This document shows, one piece after another, positions 20,274 through 29,982 of a DNA stretch of 64,000 nucleotides. How positions within the stretch are numbered: the stretch's first letter is position 1; the number at the start of each line of letters is the position of its first letter. Origin of the DNA: Porphyra umbilicalis (Eukaryota; Rhodophyta; Bangiophyceae; Bangiales; Bangiaceae); the NCBI GenBank assembly GCA_002049455.2, contig KV918984.1, positions 1 to 64,000 of the forward strand, in the 5' to 3' direction. Position numbers and translations under genes: made by a program. Below the pieces are notes generated by a model that was not told the origin of the DNA, searched no databases, and worked only from the letters and a program-made list of their open reading frames with translations.

Positions 20274-20804
20274 TCACTCAAAGTCGGACACTGGGGAAGA
20301 ATAGACAGAAGACGAACCACTGCCCAAAGACGCTTCTACCACAGCCTCAAATGCAGCTGCGGTACACACGGCAGCTGCCGCGGCCACGGCTGCGGCCGCA
20401 TCTGCCTCAGCAGCGCGGAATGCGGCAAAAGCACGGTCGTCTGTAGCGGCCGCGGCGCGGACGTCGATCGGCGTAGTGGTGGTCCTCAGAGTCGCCGCTG
20501 CCGCTGCTGCCTCTGCTCGCACACCGACAAGCCGAGTCAAGGTCGCTCGTGCTACGGCCTGTCCGACTTTCAAGGACGCCATCTCTGTCCTGGAATCCTT
20601 CGACCGCGGACGAACCGACAAAGCCCTGTTCTGCTCGGGTCTGGCGGGCGTTCCACCGTGCCTTCGACGCCGCTCTTGGGCGATCGCGTGCGCTATGGCG
20701 GCCGCCCCGTCGGCGCAGCGCTTTACGCCAACAGCCCGCCGTGGCAACACGTGCATGCGATTAGAGGTGTCTGCGGCCTCCCGCTCATCCAGACATTTCG
20801 ACAT
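20274..20804 (-). CDS. hypothetical Ala-rich helical protein, 176 aa
   Basis: ATG at 20804 opens a 176-residue frame (MSKCLDEREAADTSNRMHV) that ends at SSSVYSSPVSDFE. The first half is mixed and basic; the second half (about residues 80-160) is a long Ala-rich helix with regularly placed Arg/Asp/Glu (for example RAEAAAAAATL, DDRAFAAFRAAEADAAAA). No signal peptide, membrane segment or known domain is visible. The plus strand over the same interval is also open, with alternative frames of 120 and 253 codons, so strand choice is uncertain; I prefer this one for its ATG start and charged-residue pattern. Confidence 0.33.
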   Translation of the reverse strand: MSKCLDEREAADTSNRMHVLPRRAVGVKRCADGAAAIAHAIAQERRRRHGGTPARPEQNRALSVRPRSKDSRTEMASLKVGQAVARATLTRLVGVRAEAAAAAATLRTTTTPIDVRAAAATDDRAFAAFRAAEADAAAAVAAAAAVCTAAAFEAVVEASLGSGSSSVYSSPVSDFE

Positions 20805-20856
20805 AGAGAATCGCCGTCCGCGACCATCAGGCCGGTAAACGCCGCCGCGCGCAGCG

Positions 20857-21216
20857 ATGGAGCGTCACGACGCGGGGGAGCTTGCCGACTCAACACATCC
20901 GGGAACACGTGGAGGGCAACCGGTGCTGCAGCTACCACCGCCGGAGACATCTAAGATTGCGTTGAGAGGCATGGGTACGGCAGAGAGCGGCTGTGGCATC
21001 AATGAGGAAGACATGGCGGCCGTCGCCGACCAACACGTGGCTTTACTGGTCTGCCTCGCGGAGCATGGTACGGCCAAGCAGATCCACAGGCGTGCAGCAC
21101 GACCAAGCCAATGTGTGGCAGGCAGACAGATGACGACACAGCACCGGTGCTCAGGGACACCTACGAGGCGCGTCACCCAACCAGAGGTGACACATTGGAA
21201 AACGTTTTATTGGTGA
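20857..21216 (+). CDS. hypothetical protein, 119 aa (doubtful)
   Basis: ATG at 20857 gives MERHDAGELADSTHPGTRGG and continues through NEEDMAAVADQHVALLVCLA to a stop after THWKTFYW. The composition is balanced, without long homopolymers, and the start context (GCAGCGATGG) is reasonable for a eukaryote. There is no recognisable domain. The minus strand is open over the same region, so this is only a candidate. Confidence 0.25.
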   Translation: MERHDAGELADSTHPGTRGGQPVLQLPPPETSKIALRGMGTAESGCGINEEDMAAVADQHVALLVCLAEHGTAKQIHRRAARPSQCVAGRQMTTQHRCSGTPTRRVTQPEVTHWKTFYW

Positions 21217-21469
21217 TTGGTCCGCCTTGCATTGGACGCTTTGATCCGTTGGCCTCGAGAGGAGCCGCTTGCGCCTCGGTTGCGAAAGCAGCGAGGCACA
21301 GCCATGCACGCTCTGATCTCGCCTCAGCCCCAACGGACGGCATGTGCACCATCTCTGTGCCACGACACTGACTGCTCCCATCGCTCCTGAGACACCGGTT
21401 CTGTGGAGGACAGCGTGAGGCACTACGTCGCTGCTTACAGTTGCACCCAGGATACCGCATCTTCCCGCG

Positions 21470-22296
21470 TTGCGTCTTCCGGTCCTCCCATTCCTGCAGT
21501 CGGCTATACTGCTGATGAGCGAGCACGCGCGAGTCCCTCGCCACGCGATCGAGCGGCCACGCCGCAACTTCCAGCTTCGCTTCCCATCACAAAGAACGCG
21601 ACGCCTTGTGAGAAGAGCATTAAGCTGGAGCACCTCGCCGCCGACACCCGCCATCGCCGACGCGTTGCCGTTGCAATGCACCGTCATTTCCACCCTCCTG
21701 CTGCAGCGCCTCTGCCGGGTGTTGGCGAGAGACCAAGTGCTGGCGCAGTGGGGCGTGAAACGCCTGACAAAGACGACGACAGCACCGCCAACAACCGCGC
21801 GCCGGTCGTCGGAGGTGTCATCGCTGTGGCAGCCGCGACCGAGGTGCGCGGCGGTGACGACGGAGGGAGCGGTTTGAGTGCCGGCGTGGCGGGTGACGGC
21901 GCGGAGAGTTGCCGAAGGATGAAGGGTGCCGTCGCGGACGGTGGTGGTATTGGGGGAGGAGGTGCCCGCGCTCACCCGCCACCACTTCCTGCATCTGGTA
22001 AACGCCTGGAGGTGCCTCTTGCGATTCCCGGCTTTCGCTTTTTTTAGCCTTCGCAGGTGGCCGAGGTCGTCGACCAGGCGGCCTGTGTTCGCATGGCACC
22101 ACACCAACAAGTAGCTCTAATCCGAGCCATCTTCCTTGCAGCTGACCAGGAGGATATCACGGGGCAGCTCGTCCTCAACTCGCGAACCGAAGACGTCACA
22201 AAGGCATTGTTGTCAACTTCTCGCCGGACGTGGCGAGGAACCATTCCTTTTGGGACCCACGTGCGAGTCCTCCGCTTTCTCCGCGCTATGCGGTGA
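21470..22296 (+). pseudogene. hypothetical two-exon gene with in-frame TGA codons
   Basis: The frame from 21470 reads LPVLPFLQSAILLMSEHARV, NFQLRFPSQRTRRLVRR and ISTLLLQRLCRVLARDQVL. It meets two TGA codons (about 21875 and 21917), then continues RVPSRTVVVLGEEVPALTR to HHFLHL at 21997. There a donor GTAAAC (21998) and an acceptor TTTTTTTAGCCTTCGCAG (to 22056) would define a 59-nt intron. Exon 2 (22057-22296) reads VAEVVDQAACVRMAPHQQVA, LIRAIFLAADQEDITGQLVL and ends RVLRFLRAMR. Exon 2 is convincingly protein-like. The TGAs would be Arg (CGA) by one transition. No family is recognised. Alternative frames through the first exon exist, so only exon 2 and the acceptor are well supported. Confidence 0.4.
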
Positions 22297-22360
22297 TGAA
22301 GTGTGGGCGGGGGGGTGGGATGTCACGGGCGGCGTGGCGCTAGTATAGCAGTTGTTCAAA

Positions 22361-22369
22361 GGTATAAAA
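22361..22369 (+). promoter_or_regulatory. TATA-like element
   Basis: GGTATAAAACGG lies about 80 bp before the ATG at 22448, at a plausible distance upstream of a transcript for the Cys-rich frame below. Confidence 0.35.
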
Positions 22370-22447
22370 CGGAAGGCGGACAAGGGCGGCGGTGCCTCGT
22401 GCGGGTTGTCGTGCTGTGAACTTTTCAGGACAGCGAGGAGGGGTGAC

Positions 22448-22860
22448 GATGTGTCCCCTTCAGACAGGACGCTACGCGGCCGCCGCAGGTTGCTATTTTC
22501 TACCTTCACACAGTGGTACCGACTGCCCTCGGCGATGGTGTCGGCGGATGCCAACAACTATGGCCATGATGAGATCCCTATCCGGCAATGCGTCGCGCGG
22601 CGCCAGTCGCGCAATCGCGACTACGACAGTGGCAGCGCCTCGTTGCGGTACATGCGGGATGTGTGGAAAGTGTGGCACGGAGAGGGGCACGGAGCCGGGC
22701 GGGGCGGCCTGTTGCGCAAACTGCAGTGGCCGCGCCGGGAGTTGGGGGAGCAGCGAGACGCCCGAGCCCGTGACCACCCTCCTGCAGCCTCCGGCAGCCG
22801 CGTCTACGGCTTCTTCCCGGAGGCTTCCGTGTCTGTGGCAACGGCGGCGGCCCTGCTGGT
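22448..22860 (+). CDS. hypothetical protein with a Cys-rich cluster (partial model)
   Basis: From ATG 22448 (or a downstream ATG near 22547, MPTTMAMMRSLSGNASRG, which resembles an organelle leader) the frame contains RCGTCGMCGKCGTERG then GAACCANCSGRAG. The spacing C-x2-C-x2-C-x2-C-x11-CC-x2-C suggests metal binding. The frame then enters Pro/Cys-rich low complexity. An overlapping frame carries a long hydrophobic Ala/Val stretch (about 22835-22925) that could be a membrane helix reached by splicing or a frameshift. A TATA-like motif lies upstream. No family is recognised; the 3' end is arbitrary. Confidence 0.3.
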
Positions 22861-23524
22861 CGCCGCCGCCGCCGCCGCCGCCATGCGCGTCGTGTCGGCC
22901 TACACGGTGCCCGTCATCCCTCTTCCCTTCGGCTTTAGCGGCACTGCTGCCGGCGCCGGGGGTAGCCGACGATGGGGGCGCCCGCTGGCTTCTTCAGCAC
23001 GTTCGGCGCCCTCACGTCGGCCATAGAGGGCGGCACGCGGCTTTCGGACGGTGGCGTGGCCGCGCGGGCGGGGTCCACCAAGCCCGACAAGAGGGCGGGC
23101 GTGTCAGGCACCGACTTCGCGGGCATGGGGCTCATCTTCGGGAGGCTCGCGGGGTAGAAGACGTCGGGGATGACCGACACGCGCCTCGAGCACGCTTTTC
23201 CGGCGCCGGCCCTCAACGCGAGGGGGGCTGCATCGACACCTGTCTCACTGCCCTTTCCGCCGGCAACGCGCGTTTGGCGACGGCAGGGGCAGCCGCCGTC
23301 GCCGCGGTCGTGGCGCGCCGCTACGTTAGCGCCTCAGACGCTGAGTGCGCGCCGATGGTAGTGTTCGCGGCGCCAGAGAGCGTCCCGAGTTCTGAGAGGA
23401 CTGCAGCGACGGTGGCGGTGGGACTTGGGGGTTTCTTCGTCGCTTTTGTGACGTGGCGCGGTGGCGTCTGGCAGCGATGAGCGTCTGTTTATAAGAGCTA
23501 CATGTCTGCCGTCCACTCTCCATG

Positions 23525-24244
23525 TCACTTCAAGCCATTCACCGCGCCCTCCACAGCGTCCTCCCTCGCCCCGTCGTCGATTACATAGTTTCCCTCATGC
23601 TCATTCTCCACCGTCTCCTCCGTGTCACTGTCGTCCCCTTCGCTCCCCTCCACCTTGTCCCGCTCCGGCGAAGGACCGTCGGCCGAAAGGTTGCCCATGT
23701 CGGCAGAGTCGGACCGGACGCATGCGTGGCGGCTGCACCCCGCCTCGTAGAGGGCCTACACAAACGCACCATGGCCGCATTGCAGACAAAGGAAGTGAAA
23801 GACCCTGGGGAACGTCGAAACTTGGCAGCCGATTGTATCCCCGACGACACGGCAAGCACTGCATCGGAGGTGCCTACCGCGTCGGTAGGCCTGCACGACG
23901 TTTCGCAGGGTGTCTCTTGTCTCGTCATAATACACCTCCGGTCCCCATAACGCGCAAATGCGATGCACGAAAACAGAGCCAGTGGGTCTGCTTCCCAGGG
24001 AGACGGCGTACGGCCCCATCAGGGGGGAAGGAAGGATGCCGCCCGTACGCGTATCCAGAGGACACAAACCGCAAATGTCGGCCGCACGACGCCACGGGCG
24101 AGCAATAGCTCGCGTGGATCGCGGTGCAGGTGGCCCACTTCGGCGAACGGAGCAAGGAACAGGCAGGAGAGGGTGATGACTGCTGAACGTTGTAAGAGAG
24201 CATCCAGTATGAACAGGCTCGACCTGCACGCCACAAAGTACCAC
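23525..24244 (-). pseudogene. extended PHD (ePHD) zinc-finger protein with internal TAG
   Basis: The minus strand encodes an ePHD/zf-HC5HC2H-type finger: CGLCPLDTRTGG, FVHRICALWGPEVYYDETRD, LRNVVQAYRRGRHLRCSAC, DTIGCQVSTFPRVFHFLC. The frame then hits TAG at 23756-23758 and continues in register as ALYEAGCSRHACVRSDSADM, supplying the final C-x2-H, followed by an acidic tail (GSEGDDSDTEETVENEHEGN) to TGA at 23525. The TAG would be Gln (CAG) by one transition. The Cys usually found a few residues after IGC is Phe here. ePHD fingers occur in chromatin regulators and bind histone tails or DNA. The upstream part to 24244 has no recognisable domain and may be non-coding; a first exon may be missing. 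Confidence 0.68.
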
Positions 24245-24433
24245 ACATCACGATTCTGTGCAGATTGCAGGACGCGCACGGAGAACGGATACCGCTGCTG
24301 CATCGCAGCTGTGGCATCACAGGAGCACTGAAGTACACCAGCTGCAGTTGCTGCTGCCGTACGCGGTCAATGCGGCAACTTCTTCAGGGGGGGGCAAGGC
24401 AAAAGGTCACGACGACAGTATCAAAGGTGTCGT

Positions 24434-24838
24434 ATATTGCTGATCCCCGAATTTTGTTCTGGTGGACAGAGACTGCCTTGCGGACCGACTCTCTCCACCA
24501 ATCAGGTGCGCCACTAGGACTGACTTGGTCCTCCTGATTGCTTACATGTGCCCATACAGCCTGGAAATCAACATCAGCTCCTCTTTTTTTCTGCACTTCT
24601 GGCAAGGAGACAGTAGAAAACCTCAAGATCTCGCGTGGGCAGCTTGCTCCGTGCCAAGAAAATGGGATCAAGCGGCATCAAACAGTGAGTTCTGCTGGAT
24701 GCAAAGTCCTGGTACCGAATGCGGGCTTTCTATTGGCTTCGATGCCTTCTTACTGTCGTTTTTAACCAATAGAGTGCTCTTATTCAGAGCCAGTCTCTGT
24801 CTCTGTCCCCCAGGACGAAATTTGGGGATCAGCAATAC
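24434..24838. mobile_element. MITE-like element with TTGCTGATCCCC inverted ends
   Basis: The left end TA-TTGCTGATCCCC (24434-24449) followed by GAATTTTGTTCTGGTGGACA is matched in reverse at the right end, TTTGGGGATCAGCAA-TA (about 24821-24838), preceded by the complement of TCGTCCTGGGGGACAGAGAC. The arms are roughly 45 bp and the element about 405 bp. Flanking TA dinucleotides fit a Tc1/mariner/pogo-type target duplication. The interior has no complete ORF with recognisable function. A similar end sequence, TATTGCTGATCCCCGAATAC, is present at about 46074. Confidence 0.7.
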
Positions 24839-26401
24839 TTGGAACGCTCGTCGAAAGAATGGAACGGCACATAATTCGATTCCAGCCTGTTTGCCCGTCA
24901 TGTCGTCTGCGCACGAGACATCAAAGGAAATTTTACAGCCAAGATGGACACAGCACCAGCAGAAAAATGCATAGAATGGAAGATGAGCTTCTGCTCTTTC
25001 CATACATGTCTCCTACAGGCAGGATGCATTTCTGCTTCTTCTCACTTGGTGGCTGTTTGTAAAGAGACAACAGATCCCTTGACAAAGTCGAGGGGGGATC
25101 AATGCGGATTGACCCGGCAACGCTGCCGTCAACTCGATCAACGTAAGTTCACGCTTTTGGCAGTGTGTGGCTGGCATTCGATTGCGTCGTCGCGGACCTC
25201 TGTTCTCCTCCACAGAACAATCCAATCGACTGTGGATCACGTGTGCACTTGTCGTTCCAGAGTATCGACGATTCGGCACCGGCAGGACTTGGCGGGGCGA
25301 CATCCTCGCGCTATAAAGCACACGTGAAGGAGTACAACAGAGCATACGGTACCTGCGAGGCACTTGAAGAGCTCCTCATGGGCTTATTTTTCATGTGTAT
25401 TGCTCACAGTGACTCATGGCGGTTGATGTGGAAAAAAAAAAAAATGCAGGAAGTGTTCCGAACATCCGACACCCTTGATACGGCGCACATCGCACCCCCT
25501 GCCAGGAACAAGCGACCAGCGGGGATGAGGGTGCGACGGCGGGCCGCGGCCGACGCGTCTCTCGGGGAAGAAGAGGTGGGGCAGCTCGTGCTGGCGGCCA
25601 CAGACTTGCTGGCGGCGGGCCACAGACAATCCGTGACTTCATCACGTGGCACAAACCGTGTGGACATCGTCGGCGCGTGTGGGGTTGCCGACGAGCGTCT
25701 TTGCCCATCGTCCCGCTTGTCATCCGCGGAGCGCACGACGCCGCGGCAAACGACATGATTGCCCTCTCCGCATGCCGAGCTGGGTCCGACCACCAAGGGT
25801 GTTCCACGGCGCGTGGTGGATCCCCGCGTGGTGATCCGTTCGAGCGCCGCCGCGTCGTGCGCTCCGCCGACGACTGGCGGGGCGCCGTCGGCGGGAAGCG
25901 GGCCCCCATCACCCCCTTTTTGTCGGCGGCGTCGACCGACCCGGGAATCGCTGGCGGCCACGGCGCCGACCGCGCGCGTCCGCGGCGTCGCGGGTGCTTT
26001 GACAATGCCCACCAGCGGCTGCGCACCGCCCGGTGGTCCCACCGCCTCGGCCGCCGCCGCCGCGCACCACGCCCCACCGCCGCGCCGTCACGGCGGCGCG
26101 GGCCGCCCGCGGCGGGCGCCACCGCCACAGCGGGTGCTGGCACGACCTCGCCCCCCCCCCGCTCGATCGGTGGGGGGGGTCCCCCGTTCGCCCCCCCGAC
26201 GCGCGCGGCGCGCGTCGGCGCAGCAGCCGCGGCGGCGGCCGCGCGCGCCCCGCCGACGGCGCGTCGCGGGCGGCGCCGCGCTGGCCGCCGCGCGGCCGCC
26301 CACGCGCGCCGCCGCGCGCCGGCGTGCGCCGTCGGCGCGGGCCGCCACTGGCCGGCCAGTGATTGGGCCGGTCGCGGCTCGCCGGCCGCCGCCGCCAATC
26401 T

Positions 26402-26406
<5 letters not shown>
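24839..26406. other. gene-poor transition into very GC-rich DNA
   Basis: 24.84-25.45 kb has mixed composition, ending with a run of 13 A at about 25432-25444. From about 25.7 kb GC rises sharply and both strands become open for hundreds of codons, including a 700-codon minus frame that spans everything. I see no start, domain or natural composition that supports a gene. Confidence 0.4.

Positions 26407-26478
<72 letters not shown>
26407..26478. repeat. (GCGGGC)12 hexanucleotide repeat
   Basis: Twelve perfect copies of GCGGGC. Evenly spaced GGG runs separated by CGC give strong G-quadruplex potential on the plus strand. It lies about 760 bp upstream of the ATG of the Ala-rich gene at 27238. 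Confidence 0.95.
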
Positions 26479-26479
<1 letters not shown>

Positions 26480-26909
26480 GCCTCGAGAGCCGACGCTCCC
26501 GCTGTCAGCGGTAGCCCCGCGTCGGCCGCTGCCTCCGTCACGTGCAGCGACGGTCTCTGCCTCCCGCGCGGTCCGAGGGGGGTGACGCGACGCGCCCCGC
26601 CGCCACGCGTGTTGGCGCACCGCTGGGGAGCAGCGGCGGGGCCCCCGAGGCGGCGGCGGCGGCGCGCCCACGTGGCAAGGGGAGGGGGGGGGGGGGGGGG
26701 GAGGACCGGGCGGTGGCCGCGCCCTGCGCCCGCCGCCCGCCACCCGCGGGTCGCGCCCTCCCCCTCCGCCCCCAACGCCCTGATCTTGGCGCGGGCGCGG
26801 CTCGGCCGCCCCCCCCCCCTCGGCATGGCCGGCCGGCGGTGCGGCCGCGGGCCTGCCGCTGGCCTCCGCCTCCGCACCGAGGCGCCGGTGCACGCCTTCC
26901 CCGCGACCG

Positions 26910-26924
26910 GCGCCTATATAGGCG
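26910..26924 (+). promoter_or_regulatory. TATA-like element, palindromic
   Basis: GGCGCCTATATAGGCGC is a perfect palindrome centred on TATATA, about 320 bp upstream of the ATG at 27238. It is the only AT-rich hexamer in a long GC-rich stretch, so it is a fair core-promoter candidate for the gene at 27238. Confidence 0.45.
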
Positions 26925-27237
26925 CTGCTGAGCGCTCTGGTGGTGGCTCGGCACCGGCGCCACTCCACCACCCAGCCGGCTATCTGCTCAACCAGCACCG
27001 TTACTGCCCCGAGCGCCACCACCCACGACCGTCGTATCCACCTGCCACGCGTTTGCTCGTCGACTCCTCCCGCGTCACCCTCGCCCCCTATCGTCACCCC
27101 GGACCACCACCCGCGGCGGCGCCCCAACTGACCGACGCGTCTGACGGTGGGCCTCGGACGGCCCACTCCCTCCCCTGTTTGTATCCCTTTTGCCGAGCTC
27201 TTCGTCCCCCCCCACCCCCCCTCCCCTTCCCGCCGCA

Positions 27238-28248
27238 ATGGCCTTTTTCGCAGCCGCCGCCTCGGCCGTCGAGGCTGCCATTGCGTCCGCCCGCGCCGCC
27301 GCCGGCACCCTCTCGGACCACCTTCTCGTCGAGGCGGGCAAGGCCAAGGCCTGCGCCACGCTCGCGACAATCGGCAGCGCGACGTCCTTTCGGGTCGCCG
27401 CCGTCGCGGCGTGGGCGGCGGGCACCGAGGTCCGCGCCGCCACCGCCGTCGGCACCGCCGTCGACGACGGGCTGGGGCGCTTTCTCCACGCACTCAAGAC
27501 GCCGGGGGTGCCGCGCATTCTAGCGTGGGCGGTCAACGTCCTGACTGACCCGGTGTTGCTGTGTACGTTGGGGGGTGGTGGAGCCACCGAGTGGGGGGGG
27601 TGGGCGTGGACCGTGACGGCGGGTCGAGGCGGCATTGAGTGAAGGGGGGGGTGGGATGAGCCGGTCCGTGGGTACGCCCCATGGCGTTGCGCGCTTCTTG
27701 GATGGCTGGAAGAACCTCGTGCTAACCCGCTTACTGTTGCGGCTCCATACTGCTGCGTGTGCTCTGGCCCGTCTCTCGTCCTTCTACCTGGTGCTGCTCT
27801 CTCTTACCTCGCTCCTTGTGTGACGTTTCGCTCCCTTTGGCATCTTCCGCTCTTCACAGTCATTGTCTTCGTGCTGTTCCTCTGCGCCATGTGGCGCGGC
27901 CGCCCGTCTGGGGCGTGCCCCCCCACTGCTTTCCACGACCCCGCCGCGAGCGGTGCCCCCTCTCCCACTTCTGGCCGCGCCGCAGACGTTGGCGCGACCA
28001 CCGGCGCGGCGGCGCACCGCCGGCGCGTGACCGGCGCGCGCCGAGGCGCGCCGCCCGCCCGCACCGTGGAAGACACGTCGGACGGGTCGGCGGTGACAGA
28101 CGACGAGGACAATGGCGGGGCGGCCGCCGTCCCGTCGGCGTGGATCCTCTCGCGCGACGGTGGCTCTGACGTCTACACCGCGGTGTACGCGCGCAAGAGC
28201 CGCAAGGCGGCCCCCGCGCTGCAGACGTGTGGGCAGGCGCGGTGGTAG
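27238..28248 (+). CDS. Ala-rich helical membrane-type protein, paralogue of the gene at 39923 (two exons)
   Basis: Exon 1, 27238-27562, starts MAFFAAAASAVEAAIASARA after a C-rich leader. A strong donor GTACGT follows at 27563; the intron (27563-27859) ends CTCTTCACAG; exon 2 is 27860-28248. The predicted 237-aa protein has Ala-rich amphipathic helices (residues 1-95), then ILAWAVNVLTDPVLL joined across the splice to FIVFVLFLCAMW, a single hydrophobic segment, and an acidic/basic tail (TVEDTSDGSAVTDDEDNGG ... YTAVYARKSRKAAP). The gene at 39923 has the same layout: intron in the same phase at the same point, splitting DP..LL from the hydrophobic segment, and a GTACG donor. That shared structure is the best evidence for the model. 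Function unknown; membrane or lipid-surface association is inferred from the helix pattern only. Confidence 0.72.
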
Positions 28249-29268
28249 CCGCGACCGGGGAGCGGCAGGGACGGGCTGAGGCGATTTGGTTGGGGAGGCG
28301 GGGGGGTGGCGTGGCTGGACGCGTGGTGGAGTGGACGGGAGCGGTCTGGGGGGCCCGTCTAGTGTGTATAGAACCTTGTGCGGGGGGGGCGGAGAGTTAA
28401 CGTCGGGCAGTGGCGATACGGCCGGCGGGGACGCACTCGTCTGCTGCCAGCGCGCCTGTTGGGTGCTTCACTTTGATGAAACAAATGTGCATCATTGTCA
28501 CCATGGCCATGTGTGGTGCAGCAGGAGCTGAGGTAGGGCGCGTCTGAGCAGCCGGTTTTTCCAAGCCAACATCCGCCTGCCGTGCCAACGTGGCACGTTG
28601 GCCCACTGGGACGGCGCCCAAGGCGACGCCCGCCGCCAAGCGGTCTTGGTCAGCCGGCGCCAGAGCGACGACGAGGCCCGCGGTGGGCGCCCTGTCCGCT
28701 TTTTGACCAGGGGGGTGGCCGCGGGCGGCCGCCCAGTGGCGTGTGGGAACCGCGGCTGGCCCCTGCGCACGGTGGGGCGAGCGCCCGTAACGGCAGGGGC
28801 CCGTGTCCACAATCTCCCGCTCGGTGTCATTTTCCGTTTCCTTTTGGCCGGTTGATTTCTGTTCCTACTGTATTTTCTTCTTTCCTTGGCTGCTCGGCCT
28901 GCGCTGCATCTCGGTCGGGGTGCGGTGCCACTCGCCACGCGCGGCGGCGCCGGCGCCGGCGCCCCCCCCGACGCCAGCGCCGACCGCCCGTGGCGCGTCG
29001 GCGTCGCCACCGGCCCACCATGCACACGCGGCCACGCGGCCGGCTGCTCGGTTTTTCGCTATGGTTTTCTACCCCCCCCGACGCCACGGCGGTCTGGCCG
29101 AGTGACCGGCCGCCTCCGTGGAGCGCGCCGCGCGTGGCGCGGTGCGCGACGCGCAACTTTCCACACTCTCCCCCCCCCGACCTGGCCGCCCACCCCCTGC
29201 TCGCCGGGTCCGTCACCCCCGCGGCGCGCACGGGTGGGGGCCGCGCGGCAGCCACACCACACCGCTCC
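28249..29268. other. GC-rich intergenic region
   Basis: No gene is supported. It lies downstream of two genes pointing towards each other (27238-28248 plus, 29269-29982 minus). Long open frames on both strands are composition effects. A homopolymer-rich stretch occurs near 28380-28390. Confidence 0.4.
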
Positions 29269-29982
29269 TCAATAGCCGCCGTGGCCGTCATAGCCGCCGT
29301 CGTCGCCATAGCCGCCGTCGTCGCCATAGCCGCCGTCGTCGCCATAGCCGCCGTCGTCGCCATAGCCGCCGTGGCCGCCGTGGCCGCCGTGGCCGCCATA
29401 GCCGCCGTGGCCGCCGCCGGACCCCCCCCCGTACCGCCGCCCGTGCCCACCGCTGTAACCACCAGCCCCGCCAGAGCCGCCGTAGCCACCGTGGCCGCCG
29501 TGGCCGCCGCCGCCGTACCCCCCATATCCACCAGACCCCCCACGCGGGTGGCCAGAGCCGGGGTGCCCGCGCACGACCCAGACGCCGACGCCGTACCCAC
29601 CGCCGCCGTACCCGCTGCCGCCGTGACCGCCTCTGCGGCCGCCACCGCCGCTGCGGCGTCGGTGCCCCCCGCCGCCGCCGCCGCCGCCGCGGTGGCCCCA
29701 ACCGCCGCCGACGCCCCAGAGGTACCCACCGCCGATGTGGTGGCCGCCGCCCCCGCCGCCACCGCCGCCGCCGCCGCCGCCGTGGCGGCCGGTGTGGACG
29801 ACCGCCCCAACGTCAGCCGCCGCGGCGACTGCCGGGGCGGCCGCCACGTCCACGACCGCCGACTCTGCGGCGACGGTGGCGGCGGCGGCGGCGACAGGTG
29901 CCGCCACGGCCCCACCAAAGGTGGCCGTGATGGCAGCAACGGCGGCGGCAAGGGCGACGGTGATAAACTTAAAGGGCCCCAT
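29269..29982 (-). CDS. secreted glycine-rich protein
   Basis: ATG at 29982 gives 237 residues. Residues 1-28 (MGPFKFITVALAAAVAAITA and following) form a classic signal peptide ending near AVAAP. Residues 30-70 are Ala/Val-rich; from about 70 on the protein is glycine-rich with His, Tyr, Arg and Ser (GGGGHHIGGGYLWGVGGGWG, GGYGGYGGGGHGGHGG). The C-terminus has four YGDDGG repeats encoded by an 18-bp tandem unit (29295-29366). Glycine-rich secreted proteins are common wall or extracellular-matrix components in plants and algae. The reverse strand is also open because of the GGN/CCN codons, but only this frame gives a signal peptide with ATG. No TATA box is obvious upstream. Confidence 0.8.
   Translation of the reverse strand: MGPFKFITVALAAAVAAITATFGGAVAAPVAAAAATVAAESAVVDVAAAPAVAAAADVGAVVHTGRHGGGGGGGGGGGGGHHIGGGYLWGVGGGWGHRGGGGGGGGHRRRSGGGGRRGGHGGSGYGGGGYGVGVWVVRGHPGSGHPRGGSGGYGGYGGGGHGGHGGYGGSGGAGGYSGGHGRRYGGGSGGGHGGYGGHGGHGGHGGYGDDGGYGDDGGYGDDGGYGDDGGYDGHGGY
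29295..29366. repeat. 18-bp tandem repeat encoding YGDDGG
   Basis: Four copies of GCCGCCGTCGTCGCCATA in direct tandem, lying in the 3' part of the glycine-rich protein gene. The unit is a multiple of three, so copy-number change keeps frame. Confidence 0.9.

Noticed and set aside
25391-27493. 700-codon minus-strand ORF
   Set aside because: It spans a hexanucleotide repeat and the better-supported plus-strand exon at 27238, with Arg/Pro/Gly shadow composition; open frames are expected at this GC.
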